A model generated the notes under the pieces. The model was not told where the DNA came from. It did no database searches and was given only the letters and a program-made list of their open reading frames with translations. A program made the position numbers and the translations under genes. Of a stretch of DNA of 13,834 nucleotides, positions 6,276-13,834 are shown one piece after another. Positions within the stretch are counted from its first letter, which is position 1. Each line of letters begins with the position of its first letter. The DNA is from CAYZSU01 sp964480565 (lineage in GTDB: Bacteria; UBA10199; 2-02-FULL-44-16; JAAZCA01), in contig CAYZSU010000058.1 of NCBI GenBank assembly GCA_964480565.1, positions 1-13,834 on the forward strand, given 5' to 3'.

Positions 6276-7520
6276 GTGTTCTTTTTCAAGCATCAAACAA
6301 AAGATATTAGACGAATTTTTTGGGCATATTTAATTTCCAGTATTGGGAACTTTTCAGCGCGTATTACATTGGCAATGATTATATATGAGCTTACGGGTAG
6401 CCATGCATCGCTAGCCGCCAGTTTTATTGTTACGAAATTACCCATTGCCATTTTTGGCAATGCGCTTGGGAAGTTGGCTCAACAACTCAATGCAAAAAAA
6501 GTGCTTATCGTCTGCGATGGCATCGGCATTATATTATTTTTAATACTAGCATATACCTATAAAATTATCGGCCCCTTGGGTTCCTGTGTGATTTTCTTTT
6601 TTTCATATGCATTGACGTCATTATTTGATTCCGCCAAATCCAAAGTCATTGTAAATTTGAGCCCAAAGCAAGCAGATTTAAATTATACTGTGGCAACTAT
6701 TTCAGAGATTATTTATTTTGCCATTGCGGTGGGCCCGTTTGTATCAGGCTATATTATTAAATTTTTTGATATTAAAACTGTTTTATTTTTTAATTCTATG
6801 ACATTTCTATTATCCATCTTATTTTTACTAAAGATCCAGATAAAGGATGTGTCATCAACGATTGTTCATGCAATAAAAACGAGCTTTCATCCGAAGCACA
6901 TGCTGGGCATATTGGATAATATATCCATTATCCGAAAGAATAATCGGCTAATTCAGATGTCGTGGGTATATGGTATTCGTTGTTTGATGTATGGTATGTT
7001 TAATGCGTTGATTCCAGTATTTGGGTTGATGCATTATAAAGTGGATAGTGCAGGTCTGGGGTATTATTTTTTATTTTCCTGTTTAGGTGGTATGTTGGGA
7101 GCAACGCTATATAAGCGTTTGATTGGCCGAACACTGCTTTCACAAAATTCCTCGCAAATATCCTATTTAACATATTTTACTATAATAGAAGCAATTTTCA
7201 TTACAATCAGCATATCAACTGATTTTTATTTCATTTTTCTAATATTTGGTTTTTTACAAAGTATTCCAATGTTATTAATTGAATGCAGAATAGATTTCAT
7301 TTTTTTAAATGATGCACCCGTTGATGCTAAATCATCAATTCGTGGTTTTCAATTTTCATTAAAATCGATGAGCTTTTCTTTGGGTATATTATTATCAATA
7401 CCACTATCCATATATGTTGGGGAAAAGATTATATCCCTTATTATTTTTTCCATTCTCATTATTTCCATGATTCCTATGTATTGGATGAAAGTAAAAATGA
7501 AACAATCGGAGTGTAATTAA
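6276..7520 (+). CDS. MFS transporter (efflux type)
   Basis: The 414-residue integral membrane protein has about 12 hydrophobic segments and the layout of drug/siderophore-export MFS proteins. A loop 2-3 motif GNALGKLAQQLNAKKVLIV resembles the MFS motif A. The GTG start at 6276 is favoured by GAGGGG six bases upstream. It follows the activator gene by 32 bases and ends directly against the MATE gene with no gap, so the three are probably one operon. It is proposed to export a small molecule or peptide made at this locus; the substrate cannot be told from sequence. Confidence 0.9.
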   Translation: MFFFKHQTKDIRRIFWAYLISSIGNFSARITLAMIIYELTGSHASLAASFIVTKLPIAIFGNALGKLAQQLNAKKVLIVCDGIGIILFLILAYTYKIIGPLGSCVIFFFSYALTSLFDSAKSKVIVNLSPKQADLNYTVATISEIIYFAIAVGPFVSGYIIKFFDIKTVLFFNSMTFLLSILFLLKIQIKDVSSTIVHAIKTSFHPKHMLGILDNISIIRKNNRLIQMSWVYGIRCLMYGMFNALIPVFGLMHYKVDSAGLGYYFLFSCLGGMLGATLYKRLIGRTLLSQNSSQISYLTYFTIIEAIFITISISTDFYFIFLIFGFLQSIPMLLIECRIDFIFLNDAPVDAKSSIRGFQFSLKSMSFSLGILLSIPLSIYVGEKIISLIIFSILIISMIPMYWMKVKMKQSECN

Positions 7521-8873
7521 ATGATAAACCGCTTGCTTAATTGCTATCAATGGTTGTCCCCCTTGCACAGGGAATATTTATTTTTAGCCATTCCATTGTC
7601 ACTTGATATTATGTTATCCCGCTTAATTCGTGTGGTGGATTATCAAATGGTATCGCATTTACATTCGGATATCTATGCATCCTTGGGAGTGGTGGAGCGG
7701 GTATTCATATTATTTACGCTATTATCTTTTTCATATCGATCTGCATTGATCGTGCATATTTCAGAGGCCAGAGGAGAGGGTGATCAGAAAAAACTAACAG
7801 AACTTATTAGTCAGACTGTCAGTATGATTGCCATGTGTTCATTGGGGCTAATGCTGATATGTTATATCGTTTATCCCTATGCCATCCACTTTTTTACAGA
7901 TAGTGCGCATATTACTGCCTTGTCCAAAAACTATATTGCATGGGTACTTCCCGGCGAAGCCATGCGCGTGATAAACCTCTCTTTTTTAATGGTACTCATG
8001 AGTTTTCAAAAAGGGTGGTTTACACTAAAATATTCAATTATTCGAAATGCGGTGAATATTGGATTTAATTATATATTCATACACGGTATTTCAGGGTATT
8101 TCGCACCGATGAATATTGCCGGCTGCGCACTATCCACCAGCTTATTCGAAATAATAGCTTTTTTCTGGCTATCTCGTAGCGTTAATAGCTTATGTGGAAT
8201 TCAATTTCGCTTTTCCTTGCCACGACTAAGCAAGCTAAAGAGTATATTATCATTTAGCGGTTGGGAATTTATGGGTATGTTTTTATCTGAAATGAGCATG
8301 GTAATCTTTTATAAGATGCTGTTTAGCATGGCGACATTGGGTGTGACTTCTGCAATTTCCTTTGTATCGACAATTAGCTTGTTTTTGAGAAATGCCTTCA
8401 CCGGTTTTCAGCGTGCCATGATGATTTTAGGAAAGAAATATGCGGCTGCCAAGGACATGCATAATAATAGATATATCTTACGCTTGGCCAAGCGCTATGG
8501 CATAATTGGATCGCTGCTATTTGGCGGTTGTGTGATTGCGCTGGCAGAGTTTATTGCTAAGGCCTTTGTGCAGTCCCCTGAGCAAGTTCAAGTATATTCA
8601 GGTTTAATCATGATCATAGCAGGTATGCTGGTCATATTAAATATGAACTTTGTATTAAAGGGCATTGTGCTGATGGAAAAGCGTGCCAAGTTTATAAATA
8701 TGTTATCGATTATAAAGAGTTATGTGGTCTTTTTGCCGGCTATTTACCTAACACTCAGCTATGTGACAAATAGCAATGCATTGATCATAAGCGGCATTTA
8801 TTGGGTGTCGGATATTGTGCTTCTGTTATTGCTGATTGGGTATATTCGATTTTATTTGAGGGGGATAGATTGA
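7521..8873 (+). CDS. MATE-family efflux transporter
   Basis: The 450-residue protein has the two-bundle, 12-segment architecture of MATE (MOP superfamily) cation-coupled exporters. The N-lobe begins IPLSLDIMLSRLIRVVDYQMVSHL, matching the usual membrane-entry segment of this family, and the two lobes repeat a similar pattern around residues 20-220 and 240-445. The ATG directly follows the TAA of the MFS gene, implying translational coupling. Some MATE proteins export natural products and their pairing with a biosynthetic locus is common. Its job here as product exporter or self-resistance pump is inferred. Confidence 0.92.
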   Translation: MINRLLNCYQWLSPLHREYLFLAIPLSLDIMLSRLIRVVDYQMVSHLHSDIYASLGVVERVFILFTLLSFSYRSALIVHISEARGEGDQKKLTELISQTVSMIAMCSLGLMLICYIVYPYAIHFFTDSAHITALSKNYIAWVLPGEAMRVINLSFLMVLMSFQKGWFTLKYSIIRNAVNIGFNYIFIHGISGYFAPMNIAGCALSTSLFEIIAFFWLSRSVNSLCGIQFRFSLPRLSKLKSILSFSGWEFMGMFLSEMSMVIFYKMLFSMATLGVTSAISFVSTISLFLRNAFTGFQRAMMILGKKYAAAKDMHNNRYILRLAKRYGIIGSLLFGGCVIALAEFIAKAFVQSPEQVQVYSGLIMIIAGMLVILNMNFVLKGIVLMEKRAKFINMLSIIKSYVVFLPAIYLTLSYVTNSNALIISGIYWVSDIVLLLLLIGYIRFYLRGID

Positions 8874-8934
8874 ATGGCTATTGGGGGAACAAATACTCAG
8901 AGCCTTTAATGAGCGGATTCTAATTTATTCTTTC

Positions 8935-8963
8935 TTGACAGAATTGGTATATTTTTTTAAAGC
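8935..8963 (+). promoter_or_regulatory. Candidate sigma-70 promoter for the second plus-strand operon
   Basis: A perfect -35 hexamer TTGACA at 8935-8940 is followed at 15-17 bases by only weak -10 options (TTTAAA at 8956, TAAAGC at 8958). It stands 20-50 bases before the 29-codon ORF and about 100 before the MFS gene. No -24/-12 element is present in this gap, so this operon is not obviously sigma-54 controlled. Confidence 0.35.
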
Positions 8964-8981
8964 TTTATGTGAGGGGATGCT

Positions 8982-9071
8982 ATGTTTTTGAAAGCAGCAG
9001 CAGATGAATATTATATGTCCATTTTATGCTATTTAATTAAATCAATATCTTTCCAAGTAAAATATGAGTAA
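8982..9071 (+). CDS. Possible 29-residue leader ORF or small peptide
   Basis: The ATG at 8982 is preceded by GAGGGG (5 bases away), the ribosome site style used by other genes here, and the frame ends with TAA at 9069-9071, overlapping the next gene's ATG (9064) by 8 bases. The product begins MFLKAAADEYYMSILCYLIK and has one Cys, several Tyr and a hydrophobic middle. The next gene lacks a good ribosome site of its own (CAAGTAAA), so this ORF may couple its translation. It could be a second small substrate or signal peptide, or a remnant. No family is recognised. Confidence 0.45.
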   Translation: MFLKAAADEYYMSILCYLIKSISFQVKYE

Positions 9072-10266
9072 AAATAATAAGGGTATATTATTATATGCAG
9101 CTATTTTTGGAAGCTATGCTTTTTTTATGCAGCTAATATCCTTAGGTACAATTATTAGTACAGGGTTAGATATTAATACTGCTTGGAAAACAGCATATGT
9201 AATAGCTTTTCAGGCTATAGGTGTTATGCTAGGCATAGCTATATTTTCATTCGTTTCAAATAAAGGCGTTAAGGTAAATATACTTCAAGAAAATAGAGTA
9301 TCATTGATTTCAGGGTTTCTTTCTCTAACCATATTTTTTTTAGAGGCCTTATCAAGTTTGTGGTTGATTTGTTTATTATTACGTTCAGCTTTTGGTGTTA
9401 TTTTGATATCGCAAATGTTTTCTCAATCAAGGTATTATCTAGGCCATAATTCCATAAAAGCGAATAAACTATTGCAAGTGGCAGAAACTATTGCATTTGT
9501 TATTGCCTTTTTTGTTATACCTGCTTTTGTCACTGTTTTCGGATTTAAGGGGTTATTTCTAGCGGATAGTATTGGTCAACTTATATGTTCATTTGGGTTA
9601 ATATGGATTAGGAAAAAGTTTTTTCTGAATTTAGATGTGAATAATCGTAAAAACACTTATATGCTTCATCATTCGGGTGAAAATAAAAGATACTTTGGGC
9701 GGCCCATAGACATTTTTCTTTTAGCAATAACATTTATGGTTTGGCTATCAGTTGGAGTGTTTCATGTTCTTGAAGTACCAATATTAAAGTATAGATTGAA
9801 TATGACGATTGAGTGGATTACTTTATTTTTTGGTATTTGCGGAGTTGTGAATATTGCTGCTATGCAAATGGTGAAATTGTCTTGGTTAAAAAAACATTCA
9901 TCAATTTTTTTCATACTTTCATCGATAATTCTTATCATTATTAGTCTGATTTACCTTAGGGTGTATAGTTATATTGCTGTTTTTGCTATAGGAATAGGTA
10001 TTGGAGTTGCAAACGGTATTTTTAATCTTTCTCAAACTACGCTTTTACAAAGAATTGAAAGCGAGAGAAAACGTACCTATAGATTTCTTTGGCTGAAACT
10101 GGTAAGTCAACTGGGTTTGTTAAATAGTGCCATACTAATTATTTTATTGAATGCAACGTATGACAATACGGATTTGTTGTCTACAGTCATTTCGATATCT
10201 ATTCCAGTCGTTATAATATTAGCATACTTCTTAATAAAGAGAGAAAAGTGTATAGAATCTATTTAG
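9064..10266 (+). CDS. MFS-like membrane transporter
   Basis: The 400-residue protein has about 12 hydrophobic segments in two six-helix halves separated by a basic central loop (about residues 180-215, RKKFF to HHSGENKRYFGRP). It resembles MFS exporters more than importers but lacks a clean motif A. It is much more A/T-rich than the activator gene. Its 3' end overlaps the binding-protein gene by 19 bases, so the two are translated together. The substrate is unknown; transport of the locus product is inferred from the neighbourhood. Confidence 0.85.
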   Translation: MSKNNKGILLYAAIFGSYAFFMQLISLGTIISTGLDINTAWKTAYVIAFQAIGVMLGIAIFSFVSNKGVKVNILQENRVSLISGFLSLTIFFLEALSSLWLICLLLRSAFGVILISQMFSQSRYYLGHNSIKANKLLQVAETIAFVIAFFVIPAFVTVFGFKGLFLADSIGQLICSFGLIWIRKKFFLNLDVNNRKNTYMLHHSGENKRYFGRPIDIFLLAITFMVWLSVGVFHVLEVPILKYRLNMTIEWITLFFGICGVVNIAAMQMVKLSWLKKHSSIFFILSSIILIIISLIYLRVYSYIAVFAIGIGIGVANGIFNLSQTTLLQRIESERKRTYRFLWLKLVSQLGLLNSAILIILLNATYDNTDLLSTVISISIPVVIILAYFLIKREKCIESI

Positions 10267-11696
10267 TTGTTATTATATTTCTGTTTTTTAGTTCTACTGT
10301 ATTGGCAACAACATTTCGTGTACCTTTACGAGTAGTGCCTAAAAATATAGATCCTCAGCGTGTTCTTGAGGTAAGTACTGCTACTGTTGGAAATCAAATA
10401 TTTGAAACATTGTATCGCTTTACTTCAACAAATGACTTGGAACCTGTATTAGTAAAATCCCACATCTTAAGTAGTGACGGTAAAAGTATAACCATTATAT
10501 TAAAAGAAAATCATACTTTTTCAGATGGGACTCCTTTAAAGGCAAAACATGTATTTAATATGTTTCATAGGGTTGTGAATATACTTAAAGAAAAAATTGA
10601 ATGGGCGTTAGGAGATATACAAGGGTTTAAAGCAGTAGTAAGCGGGGACAAAACTGTATTGGATGGTATTTTAGTTGAGGAAGATTACAAAATAAAAATT
10701 AGTTTTACAAGGTCTTTCCCTCACTTTCTGAAAATATTATCAGCAAGTTGGTTTGGAGTTGGTTTAAAGAAAAATGGAAGATGGATAGGAACAGGGAATT
10801 ATGTTTATGATAGTCAAGATGAAAATAGCCTTGTTTTAAAAGCAAGACAGACTATTTCACCCCAATCTCCTCAGATATTAAAATTTGTAAGAAGCGATAG
10901 CCCTGAGGAGGACTTTAAACTGATGCGAAGTGGAAAAGTTGATGTTGTAGTTTTTGACCGTATCACCAATACATCCATTAATAATTTTAAATATATTGAA
11001 CAAGATTATCTACAGGCAATTGTGATAGCATTAAACCCCAAGGATGAACATTTTAATACTCAAGAAAAGCGATGTAACTTTATCAATGCATTTAAATTAT
11101 CTGCTGCTAAAGCTGGTTATGATTGGGAGAAACTAGATCTTAGGTTGCCATTTTATAGAAACCTGTTCCAATCTAAGGATCAAAAGATGACTGATGGTGG
11201 CGTTAATACCTCCATTAAAATATATAATAGCGACTCAGTAGGTTCTTTTTGGCAAATTTTAAATAGTTCTATTCTATCAAACTTGAAAAAGTTTGGATAT
11301 ACAGCATCGATGGATTCGCTGTTGATATATGATTTGATAAATAAGACTCGAACAGGGCAATATTCAGTAGCTTTTTATGGATATCTTTTAGATTATCCAG
11401 ATCCTGATGCATTATTGTATCCTACCCTTTATTCAAACCAGCAGTTTAATATTGTGAACTTTTCAAGCGCAGAAGTGGATAGGTTGCTTCAATCTGCAAG
11501 GACTACATTTGATAAGTCAAAAAGAAGTCGATTTTATAGAAAGGTAATAGAATTTTTGCTGCAGGACTGTTCGGTTGGTTTTCTGGGAGGGCAGAAAATG
11601 GGAATATTTATATCACATCATTGGATTATTCCTGAGCTTAATAGTTTAGGGTTTCACCGTATTAGAATGTCAGAAATAAGGAGGGTTAATGACTGA
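10248..11696 (+). CDS. Periplasmic peptide-type solute-binding protein (SBP family 5, OppA/DppA-like)
   Basis: The GTG start at 10248 follows a GAGAG site. Residues 1-20 form a Sec signal peptide with likely cleavage after VLA, and there is no lipobox Cys. The mature part is a full-length family-5 binding protein with characteristic segments DGTPLKAKHV (93-102), GTGNY (181-185) and DYPDPDALLYP (382-392). Such proteins bind oligopeptides or small ligands for ABC import, yet no permease or ATPase gene adjoins. It lies between an MFS gene and a methyltransferase, with a histidine kinase next in the operon, so a sensing role (ligand-loaded protein touching the kinase) or a trafficking role is possible. 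Confidence 0.92.
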   Translation: MYRIYLVVIIFLFFSSTVLATTFRVPLRVVPKNIDPQRVLEVSTATVGNQIFETLYRFTSTNDLEPVLVKSHILSSDGKSITIILKENHTFSDGTPLKAKHVFNMFHRVVNILKEKIEWALGDIQGFKAVVSGDKTVLDGILVEEDYKIKISFTRSFPHFLKILSASWFGVGLKKNGRWIGTGNYVYDSQDENSLVLKARQTISPQSPQILKFVRSDSPEEDFKLMRSGKVDVVVFDRITNTSINNFKYIEQDYLQAIVIALNPKDEHFNTQEKRCNFINAFKLSAAKAGYDWEKLDLRLPFYRNLFQSKDQKMTDGGVNTSIKIYNSDSVGSFWQILNSSILSNLKKFGYTASMDSLLIYDLINKTRTGQYSVAFYGYLLDYPDPDALLYPTLYSNQQFNIVNFSSAEVDRLLQSARTTFDKSKRSRFYRKVIEFLLQDCSVGFLGGQKMGIFISHHWIIPELNSLGFHRIRMSEIRRVND

Positions 11697-13065
11697 GAAT
11701 CCATCATATTCACAGGTTATTTATTCATTTAATGCTAATGATAAATTTGATTTTGGAATGATTAAAGCTTTGAAAGCTATTTGTCCTGCCGGCCCGGTTG
11801 TTGATTTTGGTGCAGGGTTTGGTCGTACAATAGGTGCTTGTGAAGGTAAGCATTACCTAGTTGAAAATGATATTGATATGCTGGAGATACTTTCAACAAA
11901 AGTGCTGAATCCAAATATACATGATGTTGAGATCCTGCATGAAAGTGCTCACTTGACATCGTTACCTGAAAAAACTGCATCGATATGTACTTTTTGCTGG
12001 GGAGCTCTTGCAGAAATGCGTCCTATTACATTTGCTTTATTTGAGGCTTCTAGAGTATTGGTGGATGGTGGAGGAATTTATTGTTATATGTTAAACCCTG
12101 AAGCACCTAAAATTGGTGATGTGGGGTTGAGTTTTTCTACATTAAAAGAATTTCCTTGTTCAGCAAATATATTGACATATCCATATAGGGATATGGGAAA
12201 ATATGAATATTTGACGCAATTTGAAGCAAGAGGTAGGGGTTGGCATAGACTATTTACATTTAGGCAAATATTTCCACCTGTAGAAATATTAATGTCTTTT
12301 ATGGAAAAAATTGGTTTTTCAGAGTTTGAATTTACAGGTAGTAGATCTGATACTCCTTTTTCAACGTCAGAAAGCAGACTATATCACATGACGGCACGAA
12401 AAAAATCAAAACAACAGACCTGCTTTCAGCCTGAATTACATGATTTATATGAACAGGCATCCTCGACTTATGATGATATTGTAGAAAAAACGAAATATAC
12501 TGTATTTGATTGGATGAAAAGAAAGATCTCTAAATATGAAAATGCTTTTCCGAAAATTTTGGATTTAGGATGTGGCAATGGTATTGCTGCGGATAAAATT
12601 AAGGAAGTAGGTTGTCAACCTGTCATGTACGGGGTGGATTTTTCTGAGAAAATGATTCAAGAAGCAAAAGAGAAAAAATATTATAGTGGTCTGATGGTTT
12701 ATGATCTAGCCAAAAATTTTCCAATTCTTGAGGAATTAGAATTTAATATTATAATAGGAATGGGCATTACTGAGTTTATACCTGATATTACATCATTTTT
12801 AGATAGTGTTAAAAGATCTCTTGTTCTAGGGGGAGAGGCTTTGATAACTTTTGAATTAACAATGTCTGACTCACATCAGTCAGGACAGCGTATCTCTGGC
12901 TGTCAGTTTATTAAATATCATTATTCTGTAGAAAAGGTTGTTGCTTTATTGCAGCAAGCAGGTTTAACAATTAATTCAATTGAAAAAAACTTTGCTTATC
13001 ATTCACCATTATTGAAAAAAGATATTAAGTATTTATTCGTGCATGCAACTAGAAAATCACTTTAA
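11689..13065 (+). CDS. Tandem double SAM-dependent methyltransferase
   Basis: The 458-residue cytoplasmic protein consists of two class I methyltransferase modules. The first (about 1-238) has motif I VVDFGAGFG (37-45) and acidic Glu59/Asn60/Asp61. The second (about 250-458) has ILDLGCGNG (290-298) and the SAM-ribose acid Asp317 in YGVDFSEKM. Both glycine-rich loops look intact, so two methylations or one active plus one structural domain are possible. The AGGAGG-type site (GGAGGG) 4-5 bases before the ATG is strong. The gene overlaps the preceding binding-protein gene by 8 bases and the next kinase gene by 1. The target might be the peptide, a metabolite or the exported product; nothing in sequence fixes it. 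Confidence 0.92.
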   Translation: MTENPSYSQVIYSFNANDKFDFGMIKALKAICPAGPVVDFGAGFGRTIGACEGKHYLVENDIDMLEILSTKVLNPNIHDVEILHESAHLTSLPEKTASICTFCWGALAEMRPITFALFEASRVLVDGGGIYCYMLNPEAPKIGDVGLSFSTLKEFPCSANILTYPYRDMGKYEYLTQFEARGRGWHRLFTFRQIFPPVEILMSFMEKIGFSEFEFTGSRSDTPFSTSESRLYHMTARKKSKQQTCFQPELHDLYEQASSTYDDIVEKTKYTVFDWMKRKISKYENAFPKILDLGCGNGIAADKIKEVGCQPVMYGVDFSEKMIQEAKEKKYYSGLMVYDLAKNFPILEELEFNIIIGMGITEFIPDITSFLDSVKRSLVLGGEALITFELTMSDSHQSGQRISGCQFIKYHYSVEKVVALLQQAGLTINSIEKNFAYHSPLLKKDIKYLFVHATRKSL

Positions 13066-13834
13066 TGATTATAATTAAGCGATTTGTAAGGTTGTTTGTT
13101 TTTGCTTCATTGGTTTTTTTACTCATGGGGATATCTATTATTTGTTGTTTAGTAGTGTGGAATTATAAAAAGGCTATCAATGAGTCGTTTGTGGCAGAGG
13201 TGTCTAGTGCCGCCATACTGACGAGCAGGGAATATGCATTGGGAGATCTCATATCGTTACGTTCAGGACTTAGCTCTATTGCATTAGGTCGAAATTGGAG
13301 TAAAGCAAAATTCGTCAATAATAATGATATTATATGGTCTTTTTCTTCCGGTGAAAATTTATCAGTAAAACCAGATAGTTATCTCACTATATCATCAGTC
13401 ATTAAAGACAACTACGGGAATATATTGGGAGAAATTAATGTATTTAAAAGTATTCATCGTGAGAGAAAACTAATTTATCAACAAATGTTGATTATTTCAG
13501 GGGGATTTGTTGGATTTTGGTTTTTATTTCTTTTTCTTATATGGCTAATTGCTAAACGAACATTTACTCCTATTGCTAATATGTCAGTATCAGTGCAGAA
13601 AAAGGCGGGAGAATTATCTGTAATACTCAAAAAGGAGCCAAAGGTTGATGAAATAGAGCAAGTACAGATATGGTTTAACACATTGGCAGAGGAATGGAAA
13701 ATAGTACATGAAAAAGCCATAATGAATGGACGGTTAGCTAGTATCGGCCAAACCACATCCATGCTGGCACATGATGTACGAAAGCCATTTTCGCTCATTA
13801 AATCCGTGCTCAATAGTTTGGATGCATGCAAGAA
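13065..13834 (+). CDS. Membrane sensor histidine kinase (partial, 3' end outside window)
   Basis: The ATG at 13065 overlaps the preceding TAA by one base (TAATG), and the frame stays open for 256 codons to the window end. Residues 7-33 and 141-163 are membrane segments that frame a periplasmic sensor region of about 107 residues (34-140). A short linker leads to the DHp domain with the H-box MLAHDVRKPFS, whose His236 is the expected phosphorylation site. The ATPase domain lies outside the window. Its place after a periplasmic binding protein suggests ligand-loaded binding protein as a signal. The only visible full response regulator in the window is the sigma-54 activator, a natural but unproven partner. 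Confidence 0.93.
   Translation, partial: MIIIKRFVRLFVFASLVFLLMGISIICCLVVWNYKKAINESFVAEVSSAAILTSREYALGDLISLRSGLSSIALGRNWSKAKFVNNNDIIWSFSSGENLSVKPDSYLTISSVIKDNYGNILGEINVFKSIHRERKLIYQQMLIISGGFVGFWFLFLFLIWLIAKRTFTPIANMSVSVQKKAGELSVILKKEPKVDEIEQVQIWFNTLAEEWKIVHEKAIMNGRLASIGQTTSMLAHDVRKPFSLIKSVLNSLDACK

Noticed and set aside
8874..8909. 11-codon ORF (MAIGGTNTQSL) after the MATE gene, with GAGGGGG upstream
   Set aside because: It is too short and the G-rich stretch belongs to the end of the MATE gene; no other support.
13478..13831. Minus-strand open frame at the window end
   Set aside because: It lies opposite the histidine kinase, whose H-box and membrane segments are clear.
1..13834. CRISPR arrays, tRNA/rRNA genes, insertion sequences
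   Set aside because: No regularly spaced direct repeats, no recognisable tRNA or rRNA segments and no transposase-like frames were seen on either strand.

Overview
The window reads like a piece of an A+T-rich gammaproteobacterial genome. The grounds are Shine-Dalgarno sequences of the GAGGGG/GGAG type, a clear sigma-54 (-24/-12) promoter, an NtrC-class activator, a periplasmic binding protein with a Sec signal, and a two-transmembrane histidine kinase with an AHDVRKP H-box. A relative of the Legionellales would fit the base composition and protein style, but that placement is only an impression.

Layout. (1) Positions 37-1744, minus strand: a sigma-54 promoter drives a 39-codon peptide gene that is too short for routine gene finding, followed by two RNA hairpins and a cobalamin-binding radical SAM enzyme. 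This looks like a RiPP precursor with its modifying enzyme. (2) Positions 1745-2092: a 348-bp control region with several dyads, shared with a divergent gene (2093-2716) whose product joins a histidine-kinase-like DHp helix pair to a truncated receiver domain lacking the phospho-acceptor Asp. (3) Positions 2866-4494, minus strand: a complete AbiE toxin-antitoxin pair with a 10-bp inverted-repeat operator. (4) Positions 4708-8873, plus strand: an intact REC-AAA+-Fis sigma-54 activator, then an MFS and a MATE transporter. (5) Positions 8982-13834, plus strand: a compact overlapping series made of a possible 29-codon ORF, a second MFS protein, a peptide-type (SBP_bac_5) periplasmic binding protein without ABC partners, a tandem double SAM methyltransferase, and a sensor histidine kinase cut off by the window end.

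How the parts may work together (inference). The peptide is made from a sigma-54 promoter, modified by the radical SAM enzyme and perhaps by the double methyltransferase, and exported by the MFS/MATE transporters. The only sigma-54 activator in the window, and the histidine kinase adjoining the binding-protein gene, are natural candidates for its control. If the binding protein detects the finished peptide and signals to the kinase, the locus would be a self-sensing modified-peptide circuit. The promoter, the precursor ORF and the enzyme families are visible in the sequence. The links between the operons are hypothesis. The AbiE pair probably sits inside the locus as an unrelated stability or defence module.
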